Shown in pieces: positions 1 to 6,287 of a stretch of 37,281 bases of DNA (within the stretch, counting starts at the first letter, position 1; every line of letters begins with the position of its first letter). The notes under the pieces are model-generated. The model did not search any database and was not told the origin of the DNA. It saw only the letters and a program-made list of their open reading frames with translations. The stretch comes from a virus: positions 1-37,281 of IMG/VR virus record IMGVR_UViG_3300044615_001273; one strand, written 5' to 3'. Made by a program: the position numbers and the translations under genes.

Positions 1-1
1 C

Positions 2-493
2 GTACTGACCACGTGGAGGGCAAACCCCGAAAAGTCGAAGGATATTCCGTGCACGGTGGCCTTCGATTTCAAAATTCGTGGTGACAAGTTGAACCTTCAC
101 GTCTTCATGAGATCTTCTGATGTTTGGCTCGGACTCCCCTACGACGTGTTCAACTTCTCGATGCTGGCGTTTGCCGTGTGTTGCATATTGAACACAAAAC
201 ACATCGTGAACCACATTCGAAACGAAGCGCCTAACAATGAAAGATTGGTGACTCCGGGCGCTCTGTATTTGACGGCCGCGAGCAGCCATCTGTATGAACA
301 AGACTTTGAACCAGCTCAGAAATGTTTGTGGGAACTTGGTCAACTGTCCCCCACAAAGCCAGTCCCGGGGAATTTATGCTTTTCCCCAATGGAGAGACAA
401 GGATTGCCCCACGTTTTGCAATTCTTGAAGTCTCTCAGAGAGTCGTCTAAGGGCGACGACATTCGGTGGTGGGAGAAGTCAGAATGGAAGTGA
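2..493 (+). CDS. Thymidylate synthase family protein, 5' partial
   Basis: The reading frame is open from the window edge, so the N-terminus is missing; 163 codons remain. It contains the family's nucleotide-binding region: the likely catalytic Cys in IPCT (bases 50-52), then MRSSDVWLGLPYDVF. Family members transfer a one-carbon unit from methylene-tetrahydrofolate to a pyrimidine nucleotide. Two details differ from classical ThyA. PCH is PCT, and the Asn of the loop FLGxPFN is Asp here (LPYD). In known dCMP hydroxymethylases Asp occupies this site and favours a cytosine ring. The gene overlaps a dCMP deaminase, whose product is dUMP, which would instead fit a thymidylate synthase or a dUMP hydroxymethylase. 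The family assignment is secure; the substrate is not. Confidence 0.88.
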   Translation, partial: VLTTWRANPEKSKDIPCTVAFDFKIRGDKLNLHVFMRSSDVWLGLPYDVFNFSMLAFAVCCILNTKHIVNHIRNEAPNNERLVTPGALYLTAASSHLYEQDFEPAQKCLWELGQLSPTKPVPGNLCFSPMERQGLPHVLQFLKSLRESSKGDDIRWWEKSEWK

Positions 494-1059
494 GACCGAC
501 ACGGGATCGTTGGGCCATGGACCTGGCAATCACGACTGCGCGCAGAGCCACTTGTTTTAGAAGGCAGGTTGGTTGCGTCCTACTAAACGCTAGAGGCCAC
601 GTAATTGCCACGGGATATAACGGCGTCGCGTCTGGCCAACCGCACTGCAATGAACAGGTAAAGGTGGACATTGGGGACCACCTGAACCAGAAACATTTGG
701 ATTGGTCGGCTGTCCAATACGACGTGTCTCACGACTGCCTTGTGGCTAATGGTCAAAGACTGGGACCAGACGGCTTGTATTTCCCGCACCGCTGTCTTGG
801 AGCCACGTCAAAGTCTGGCACGGACCTTGACTCGTGTCAAGCAATCCACGCCGAGCAAAATGCTCTACTCCAATGTAAGGATGTTCACAGCATCGACACT
901 GCGTATGTGACCGCAAGTCCGTGCATTGCCTGCACCAAACTGCTTCTCAATACAAGTTGTCGGAGGATCATATACAAGGATGAGTACCCCCATCCCGCGG
1001 CCAGAAAATTGTGGATCTCTTCTGGCCGCGATTGGGAACAGTTAGGAGATGGCTCCTAA
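484..1059 (+). CDS. Deoxycytidylate (dCMP) deaminase
   Basis: This 191-residue protein has the zinc cytidine/dCMP deaminase signature: HAEQNA supplies a zinc ligand and the catalytic Glu, and PCIAC supplies the two Cys ligands. The N-terminal part has ATGYNGVASGQPHC, typical of phage and bacterial dCMP deaminases. It should convert dCMP to dUMP, feeding the thymidylate synthase family enzyme upstream. ATG 484 is preferred over GTG 466 because GGGAG lies about 8 bases before it and the ATG overlaps the end of the upstream gene, implying translational coupling. The TAA stop lies inside a perfect hairpin (1041-1060) and meets the convergent 43-residue gene. Confidence 0.92.
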   Translation: MEVRPTRDRWAMDLAITTARRATCFRRQVGCVLLNARGHVIATGYNGVASGQPHCNEQVKVDIGDHLNQKHLDWSAVQYDVSHDCLVANGQRLGPDGLYFPHRCLGATSKSGTDLDSCQAIHAEQNALLQCKDVHSIDTAYVTASPCIACTKLLLNTSCRRIIYKDEYPHPAARKLWISSGRDWEQLGDGS

Positions 1060-1060
1060 C
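1041..1060. other. Perfect hairpin at the convergent gene junction
   Basis: GTTAGGAG (1041-1048) and CTCCTAAC (1053-1060) form an 8-bp stem with a 4-base loop. The stop codons of the plus-strand deaminase and the minus-strand 43-residue gene both lie in it. No U-run follows on either strand, so it is not a classical terminator. It may protect 3' ends or assist termination of the late array. Confidence 0.6.
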
Positions 1061-1187
1061 AATCCTTCCTCTTCGATTTCGGACCGCCAGCCATCATCAA
1101 TTTGTTGGCTGGCATTTTTTTGCCCTTGTCACCGTTCGAGCCTTTTTTGCCGTAGTCGTCGGCATCCTTCATTGGCTTCTTCATCAT
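1056..1187 (-). CDS. 43-residue basic protein at the end of the lysis cassette
   Basis: An uninterrupted frame of 43 codons begins with a double ATG (1187 and 1184), 11 bases after the outer-spanin stop, and ends in TAG at 1058-1056. The product is rich in Lys, Gly and Met (it starts MMKKPMKDADDYGKKG and contains KKMPANKLMMAGG) with no membrane segment. An AGAAG-like sequence precedes the start. The frame exactly fills the space between the spanin gene and the convergent deaminase gene, supporting a real gene. Part of its coding DNA is the plus-strand terminator. Function unknown; a small nucleic-acid-binding or virion protein is possible but not shown. Confidence 0.6.
   Translation of the reverse strand: MMKKPMKDADDYGKKGSNGDKGKKMPANKLMMAGGPKSKRKDC
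1086..1121 (+). terminator. Rho-independent terminator of the nucleotide-metabolism operon
   Basis: GCCAGCC (1086-1092) pairs with GGCTGGC (1107-1113), extended by an A-T pair, and is followed by A and seven T (1115-1121). It lies 27 bases after the deaminase stop on the same strand. On the opposite strand the same DNA encodes part of the 43-residue protein, so the site does two jobs. Confidence 0.85.
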
Positions 1188-1198
1188 CTTCTGGTTCT

Positions 1199-1405
1199 TC
1201 ACTTTTGGGCTCCTTTTTCCCAGTTACACAGGCGGGCGCCTGCTTCATTGTGGGCCAGAATTTGTCTGGCCGTCAGTTCGGTGAAATGGTCCTGGCGACT
1301 CACAATAATGGGACGCCATGGACCACATGCATCAATCCCTCGACCAGTGTTTGAACAGCCGGCCGCTAGGGTCATTATCGCGAGTGACGTTGCGATCAAC
1401 CTCAT
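1199..1405 (-). CDS. Outer-membrane spanin subunit (Rz1-like lipoprotein)
   Basis: From ATG 1405 the product is 68 residues with a lipoprotein signal ending in the lipobox LAAGC (Cys17). The mature part is short and contains GPWRPIIVSRQDHF and TARQILAHNE, a pattern I recognise from small lipoproteins of proteobacterial phages. Spanins bridge the inner and outer membranes and disrupt the outer membrane at lysis. The gene starts inside the inner-spanin gene in another frame and ends beyond it, the usual Rz/Rz1 arrangement. ATG 1414 in the same frame is an alternative start, but AGGAG then lies too close. The role is inferred from lipobox, size and position. Confidence 0.85.
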   Translation of the reverse strand: MRLIATSLAIMTLAAGCSNTGRGIDACGPWRPIIVSRQDHFTELTARQILAHNEAGARLCNWEKGAQK

Positions 1406-1598
1406 CTCTAACATCTCTCCTTTCCAAGCTTTTTTTCGCGTACTCGTGGTCGATCCTGGCGCGGCCCCGGGCATTGCCTCTGACAAAGGCCATAACCAGT
1501 GCCATCCCGATCGTTGCGACCATACCGGCGGCAAGAAAAAGATACCTGGCCATGCGGCTGGATCGAAACAAAGCCCATGCTGTGGATACCCATATCAT
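1332..1598 (-). CDS. Inner-membrane spanin subunit (Rz-like)
   Basis: This 88-residue protein has one N-terminal membrane segment (about residues 17-37, containing YLFLAAGMVATIGMALVM), followed by a charged, coiled-coil-prone periplasmic region (YAKKSLERRDVRDEVDRN) and a C-terminal KHWSRD. That is the layout of an inner-membrane spanin partnering the overlapping Rz1-like lipoprotein. ATG 1598 overlaps the endolysin stop as ATGA, so coupled translation is likely. Met16 is a possible later start but has no ribosome-binding site. Together with the holin and endolysin it completes a Gram-negative lysis cassette. Confidence 0.85.
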   Translation of the reverse strand: MIWVSTAWALFRSSRMARYLFLAAGMVATIGMALVMAFVRGNARGRARIDHEYAKKSLERRDVRDEVDRNVTRDNDPSGRLFKHWSRD

Positions 1599-2284
1599 GG
1601 CGCGTCAGCCTTATGCTTCTGGATGCGCTCCCAGACAAACCAGGATGCCACCAGGACCACGATCAAGGCTGCCAACCAGGGTGCCAGGTCTTTCAGAACG
1701 GACATGGCTGGGACCGCTTTGGCAATGCCCTCTGTCAAAGGCCCAATTCCTTGGACCGCCACACCGGCGGCTCCGACCTTTGCGGCTGTCCTGACGGTTC
1801 CGGTCTGGTATACTGGGACAGGAGGAACGTCGAAGCCGCCAAGTCTGAGACCTTCAACCATGTGATGGTCCGGCCACTTCCAACCGGCCCCATCCTCATA
1901 GTCGGCAATGGCCTTCACCAGAGCCAACATGGTGGCGGCATTTTGGACATTCAAAGGATCGTCCGGGTGGACGCCCATGTCTTTGGCCACTTTTTCAATG
2001 TAGCCGTTGGTGTTTTGCTCGTAGCTTTTCCCGTTTGCAAAACCATTCGGAGGGGCCCAACGGTTCAGAATTTTTCTGAGAGTGTCGAGCCCATACCGCT
2101 CCTTGTAGGTCATGAGCTGGCGAGCCAAGGCTCTAAACCCGAATTCAGGAGTTTTGAACTTGGCAAAACCACCGTCACCTTCGCCTTCCTGCCCCTGCCA
2201 CTTTATGGAAGGAACAAAGCGAATGTTTCCTGGATTGTTGTTCCTCCAGCTCACTGGAGGACGTCTATTTGTTGTTGTCGACAT
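1595..2284 (-). CDS. Endolysin-like peptidoglycan hydrolase with C-terminal membrane anchor
   Basis: The 229-residue protein begins with a conserved phage hydrolase-type region: NNPGNIRF near residues 15-22, then FAKFKTPEFGFRALARQLMTY and a segment with RWAPP and GYIEKV. I recognise this as a domain of phage peptidoglycan-degrading or virion lysis proteins; the exact bond cut is not evident. A hydrophobic segment (LAPWLAALIVVLVASWFVW) near the C-terminus should span the membrane. ATG 2284 is chosen because AAGG lies about 10 bases upstream and the start falls inside the holin gene; ATG 2293 abuts the AAGG. It ends in ATGA overlap with the spanin gene. Position between holin and spanins supports an endolysin role. 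Confidence 0.8.
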   Translation of the reverse strand: MSTTTNRRPPVSWRNNNPGNIRFVPSIKWQGQEGEGDGGFAKFKTPEFGFRALARQLMTYKERYGLDTLRKILNRWAPPNGFANGKSYEQNTNGYIEKVAKDMGVHPDDPLNVQNAATMLALVKAIADYEDGAGWKWPDHHMVEGLRLGGFDVPPVPVYQTGTVRTAAKVGAAGVAVQGIGPLTEGIAKAVPAMSVLKDLAPWLAALIVVLVASWFVWERIQKHKADAP

Positions 2285-2591
2285 TTTTGTCATCCTTTCT
2301 TCTGTTGTGCGGAGGTGGAAACCACCTATCGAATAGTTGATCCAAAATTCTCGGCCCAAGATAGCCAGTTGAAATAGTCATGGCGTGGTGGGCGAAATTC
2401 TGAAGATTTAGAAAATCCGCCAACCCGGACCCAATAATCCCCATCCCAATCGCCACTGGGATTTCCCACAGCAGAGACCAGCCTAGAGGTCTTCTATCGG
2501 CTCGAGCTAGGGTCATGACACGACCTAGGAGTCCGAGGGCTCCCGCTCCAGCCGCTTGAGCAGCTTCACTAGCAAAGAAATTTTCCTGCAT
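2265..2591 (-). CDS. Putative holin
   Basis: This 108-residue protein has two or three hydrophobic segments: about residues 10-28 (weak), 38-60 (LLWEIPVAIGMGIIGSGLA) and 68-86 (AMTISTGYLGPRILDQL). It ends in a highly charged tail rich in Arg, Lys and Asp, as holins commonly do. Holins form inner-membrane lesions that release or activate the endolysin. It is the first gene of the lysis cassette, preceded by GGGGAG six bases before the ATG, and its 3' end overlaps the endolysin start. Size, topology and position support the call; no catalytic or family-defining motif exists for certainty. Confidence 0.75.
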   Translation of the reverse strand: MQENFFASEAAQAAGAGALGLLGRVMTLARADRRPLGWSLLWEIPVAIGMGIIGSGLADFLNLQNFAHHAMTISTGYLGPRILDQLFDRWFPPPHNRRKDDKNVDNNK

Positions 2592-2617
2592 CTCAATCTC
2601 CCCAAAGGTTGTAGGAT

Positions 2618-3865
2618 TTACCAGGCGGCTGAAGAGGCTGGGATCCAGAACGAGGTTCCGTTGATTTTGATCTGAACTCGACTTGTGGCCGAGAAAGCCG
2701 CTGCCGAGGTCGCGGCGGTTACGGCGGTCCCCGCGATGTTCAACCGACCGGTGCCTTTTGGAGTGAGAGTCAGGTCGATGTTGGCATCTGAACCCTGGGC
2801 TGACAAATTTGGCGCAAGAGTTGTGGCGGCACCGGCGACGCTCAAGAAGTTTGCAAGATTGCCACCGATTTCCACCGTCCCAGTGCCTTTAGGCTGGAGT
2901 CTGAGATTGACGTTGGTGTCAGAACCAGCGGCTGCAACAATCGGCGAAAGAGTTGTGGCGGCACCGGCAACTCTTAAGAAGTTTGCAAGATTGTCGCCAA
3001 TTTCCACCGTCCCAGTGCCTTTAGGCTGGAGTCTGAGATTGACGTTGGTGTCAGAACCAGCGGCTGCAACAATCGGAGATATTGTGGCAGCAGCGCCTGA
3101 AATGCGAAGGAAGTTGGCGAGGTGACTTGACAGGTCAACCGAACCAGTTCCCTTACCTTCCAAACGTAAGTTGATATTTGCATCAGAACCTTGAGCAGAG
3201 ACAATTGGGAACGCTGATGCAATGTTGCCGGTCGCTCTGACAAAATTGACAACCGTGCCGGCAGTGTCAGCCACTTCAAACTGGACCCGCGCAACGCTGT
3301 TCTGAGTTGCAAATTGAATTGAACCCGTGCCTCTCGACACGACCGCAATTGGAATGTTGACGCCACCTTGAACGGCAATCTGGACTGGGCTCGATGCCGT
3401 GGACCCCGTCAATCCGATGGAGTTGGTCGCGGACGTCGTATTGATGATGAGAACTTGCTGATTGCCTCCAGTTCTCATAGAGATATTGGACGTGCCCTTT
3501 GACGAAATGTTCAATTGGACGTTGGTGTCAGAGCCGGCCGCTGCAACCGTCACCGGTGAAGACGCGGCAGCTCCAGAGATTTCGACACGGTTTACGGCGT
3601 CCGAGACGCCGAGAAATCTTACCTGCTCAGCCCCAAGTACGACAATACCGAGCGTCCCCAAAATTGGGGTAAAGAGCCCGGAAGTTTGACCACCGACGGC
3701 CAAACCCGGCTGTGCAGGATTTGAACTTACTTGAGACACATCGCCGCCTGCAATCAGGTTGGCAATAATCTCAAGAAATCTCTGCTCCGCCAACGGATAC
3801 CCAGCCCTGTAAGCTGAATTCAATTGGCGAAAAATTTTATCGCGAGTGGTCAAAGTTTCAGACAT
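2618..3865 (-). CDS. Repetitive tail fibre-like structural protein
   Basis: The 415-residue protein has an N-terminal helical region (about 1-45, RDKIFRQLNSAYRAGYPLAEQRFLEIIANLI), then a long run of beta-type repeats. The unit is about 44 residues with the core GSDTNVNLRLQPKGTGTVEI and a trailing LANFLRVAGAATTLSP. Two copies are nearly identical and at least three more are diverged. The C-terminus (VQIKINGTSFWIPASSAAW) resembles the ends of phage fibre proteins. It follows the tailspike gene and precedes the holin, so it is probably a fibre or tail decoration contacting the cell surface. Low-complexity repeats make any specific match uncertain. Confidence 0.7.
   Translation of the reverse strand: MSETLTTRDKIFRQLNSAYRAGYPLAEQRFLEIIANLIAGGDVSQVSSNPAQPGLAVGGQTSGLFTPILGTLGIVVLGAEQVRFLGVSDAVNRVEISGAAASSPVTVAAAGSDTNVQLNISSKGTSNISMRTGGNQQVLIINTTSATNSIGLTGSTASSPVQIAVQGGVNIPIAVVSRGTGSIQFATQNSVARVQFEVADTAGTVVNFVRATGNIASAFPIVSAQGSDANINLRLEGKGTGSVDLSSHLANFLRISGAAATISPIVAAAGSDTNVNLRLQPKGTGTVEIGDNLANFLRVAGAATTLSPIVAAAGSDTNVNLRLQPKGTGTVEIGGNLANFLSVAGAATTLAPNLSAQGSDANIDLTLTPKGTGRLNIAGTAVTAATSAAAFSATSRVQIKINGTSFWIPASSAAW
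2821..3084. repeat. Tandem 132-bp repeat within the fibre gene
   Basis: Two adjacent copies (2821-2952 and 2953-3084) differ at only a few bases and encode the 44-residue unit. More diverged copies flank them. The high DNA identity suggests recent duplication or recombination within the gene. Confidence 0.85.
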
Positions 3866-3896
3866 GGCGCGGTTGATCCTTCCGTTGGTTGCTGGG

Positions 3897-6284
3897 TTAT
3901 ATACGGAGCTTTCGCCCCTGGACGTAGATGGTGCCGATCGTCAGGTCGACAGTACTGCTTGGGTGGAGATTTTCAAAACACACTAAAACGTTGTTTGCCG
4001 TCGTAACTTGTGCCGTGATCCTGATATAACCTATGAGAGAAGTCCCAATCGTGTCTGGAACAAATGTCGCTTCCATAGGGTCCCCAGTTCTAGCGTTGGG
4101 GAAAGTCACCGTTACGAAGTATCTGGACCCTGGAGATAGACTCGGTGGATCCAAACCTTCAACAAAGACTGCACGTTCTTGAGCCCCAAATGGTCTGTTG
4201 GCCCCGTATAGTAGAGGAGGAGATTGAAGAACGTCGCAGTAAAGTCTTAGCGATCTAAGCACAGCTCCTGCCACACCCGCCCTGACCCCAATGACAGCGT
4301 ATTTTGCCGCATTGTTGAGTTGAATTCTCTGCATCCTGTTAAAGTCTGGAACGGTTTGAAGCAGGACGGTGAAGTCGTTATTGTAGATTTCCAAAGGTTG
4401 GTCTAAATTGACATTGCCTTCCCACCACATAGGCGCATGTGGAGGAGGGGTAGGAACGCTAAAATTTCCGACCGTGTTCATGTTCGAAAGTCTGATTGGG
4501 TAATTCTCATTGAGTATGTTCTCAGAAGCATCGTATTGTTGGACGATCAGCCGAAGGTCGTTGCCCTCTGCGGCGACGAAAATTTCCTTACATCTGGACA
4601 CGTCGACAACAAACGCTAAGGCTCTCGCCGTGGTTAACCCGACTCCATCATTAGTCAGTAAGGTGGCTCCAGCGTCTACAAAAGTCAAACCGTTGAAAAC
4701 GCCATTGCTAAGATTTACGATTTGTGAATTTGGGGAACCTGATAGGCACACCAATTTTTCAAACCCTATGGCGCCAGTCAAAGCTTCACCCGAAGCTGAT
4801 TGACTGTTGTCCCTATAGGCAGAAGCTCTCAGATTGGACGCGTCAGCAAACAACCTGGGTGTGACTTCGGCGCCGCTCGACTGGTGGTTTGTGTAAACAG
4901 TAACGCCGCACCTAGTGTTGGCCGGATCGTACAAAACTTGATTACCTTTGAAGCCGTATGTCCCGGTGAATGCCACCCAAAACTGGCAGTCATTTACCTG
5001 ACTGACGGCTTTAGCGACATATTCACTGCAACCTTCCATGCGGATGCCCCAACCGACAATCCCGCGTTCGTCTCCAGCCGTAAACAAAAACGGAATAGCC
5101 TCAATTGTGGCCGGCGTCCCCTGTCTCTGAAGTTCAAATGCTGGCGAGTAGAAAAAGTGGGCATTGTGTCTATCGTATGCTCCAGCGTCAGCGGAAAATC
5201 TTACTCCAAATCTTGAGAGATGTGGGTTTGTGCTAGACCTGCAAGCAAAGTGTCCACCAAAATATCTAATGGCGTTATTCCAGCTTGAGGCTTGAAGCGT
5301 TCTCACGTTGATGCCGTATCTGTTGTCGACAATGCGGCCGAGGAAAATGTTCGAGTCCTCGAAACCTCTACCGTCTCCAACCGTCTCCAATCCAATGGTA
5401 AATCCGTCAATCAGAGGGATTTCAATATGACATGCGTCGCAATTGTAAATTCGAATTCCAACATCTGCCTCATTACTCCAATTGGAAACAGTGGTGCGTT
5501 TTACTCTAAGGGGCCCGTATCTTTTGCTCTGATTGTTGGCGTTGCCATTGGAACCCAAAGTCAGAGCAGCGAAATTTCCAGGGGAGAGGATCACACCATC
5601 CATCCAAAGTCCCGGAGCACCACCAAGAAGCCACGGTCCCTGCGAACAGTAGTAAGTTCTGTCTGGGATGTATGGTATCATTTTGTTGGCGTGTGCGTAA
5701 TTGAAACAGGCTTGGATGGCTGGGTAATCGTCGGTGACGCCATCACCCACTGCTCCCCACCAAAGGATATTAACTCGGCTGGCATCCTTATCCGGATAGC
5801 GGTAGAAACGGTGGCCCGCAGCATCAACAATGATGGCACCGAGATCGTCTGGAGAAGTCGTGTCCGATGGGACGTAGTAGAAAATTCCTTCGCCCCCGTC
5901 TCCAGGAGTGGAATATCCTTTGACAAAGACAGTGAGATACGGAACTACATTTGCACGCAAAGCAGCTATGTTCAACAAGTTGACCGTGGACGTAGACAAG
6001 TCCGCGGCGATACCAGTCAACTTATCCCAAATCGTGTTTCCAAAACGATCTTGCAGAACTTGACGGAGCTGGTCGTAGCTGGTGTGGATTGTCGCCATGC
6101 CAGCAGCGTCAAGAATGATCGGGTTGGTGTTTATGGTCGTCAGACCTGGATCTTGATACGTCGCGACAGGAGTTGACGTGTTTGGGAGGTAGAAAAAGAC
6201 CCTACCACCTGCTAGAGGTCTCCCGTTTCCATCGATAAATTGCTGGCGACCATTTACGACCTGGCCACCTTGATTTCCCGACAT
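3897..6284 (-). CDS. Tailspike protein with beta-helix domain
   Basis: The 795-residue protein opens with a virion-attachment domain of phage tailspikes: GNGRPLAGGRVFFY, then TYQDPGLTTINTNPIILDAA. Around residues 175-195, WWGAVGDGVTDDYPAIQACF is the start signature of the pectate-lyase-3 type right-handed beta-helix, a fold used to bind and cleave host surface polysaccharides. The remainder is a long beta-rich region and a C-terminal domain likely involved in trimerisation or substrate binding. Catalytic residues cannot be assigned by eye. The start has GGAG seven bases upstream. It sits between the ejection proteins and the second fibre, as expected for the receptor-binding end of a short-tailed phage. 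Confidence 0.87.
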   Translation of the reverse strand: MSGNQGGQVVNGRQQFIDGNGRPLAGGRVFFYLPNTSTPVATYQDPGLTTINTNPIILDAAGMATIHTSYDQLRQVLQDRFGNTIWDKLTGIAADLSTSTVNLLNIAALRANVVPYLTVFVKGYSTPGDGGEGIFYYVPSDTTSPDDLGAIIVDAAGHRFYRYPDKDASRVNILWWGAVGDGVTDDYPAIQACFNYAHANKMIPYIPDRTYYCSQGPWLLGGAPGLWMDGVILSPGNFAALTLGSNGNANNQSKRYGPLRVKRTTVSNWSNEADVGIRIYNCDACHIEIPLIDGFTIGLETVGDGRGFEDSNIFLGRIVDNRYGINVRTLQASSWNNAIRYFGGHFACRSSTNPHLSRFGVRFSADAGAYDRHNAHFFYSPAFELQRQGTPATIEAIPFLFTAGDERGIVGWGIRMEGCSEYVAKAVSQVNDCQFWVAFTGTYGFKGNQVLYDPANTRCGVTVYTNHQSSGAEVTPRLFADASNLRASAYRDNSQSASGEALTGAIGFEKLVCLSGSPNSQIVNLSNGVFNGLTFVDAGATLLTNDGVGLTTARALAFVVDVSRCKEIFVAAEGNDLRLIVQQYDASENILNENYPIRLSNMNTVGNFSVPTPPPHAPMWWEGNVNLDQPLEIYNNDFTVLLQTVPDFNRMQRIQLNNAAKYAVIGVRAGVAGAVLRSLRLYCDVLQSPPLLYGANRPFGAQERAVFVEGLDPPSLSPGSRYFVTVTFPNARTGDPMEATFVPDTIGTSLIGYIRITAQVTTANNVLVCFENLHPSSTVDLTIGTIYVQGRKLRI

Positions 6285-6287
6285 AGT

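Noticed and set aside
1499-2377. Open plus-strand frame of 292 codons across the spanin and endolysin genes
   Set aside because: It is antisense to the lysis cassette, whose minus-strand genes have family motifs and ribosome-binding sites; composition is unprotein-like.
2821-3084. Regular direct repeats considered as a CRISPR array
   Set aside because: The repeats are in frame, have a 132-base period without unique spacers and encode fibre repeats.
5292-6176. Open plus-strand frame of 294 codons inside the tailspike gene
   Set aside because: Antisense to the tailspike with its clear attachment and beta-helix motifs; no start signal.
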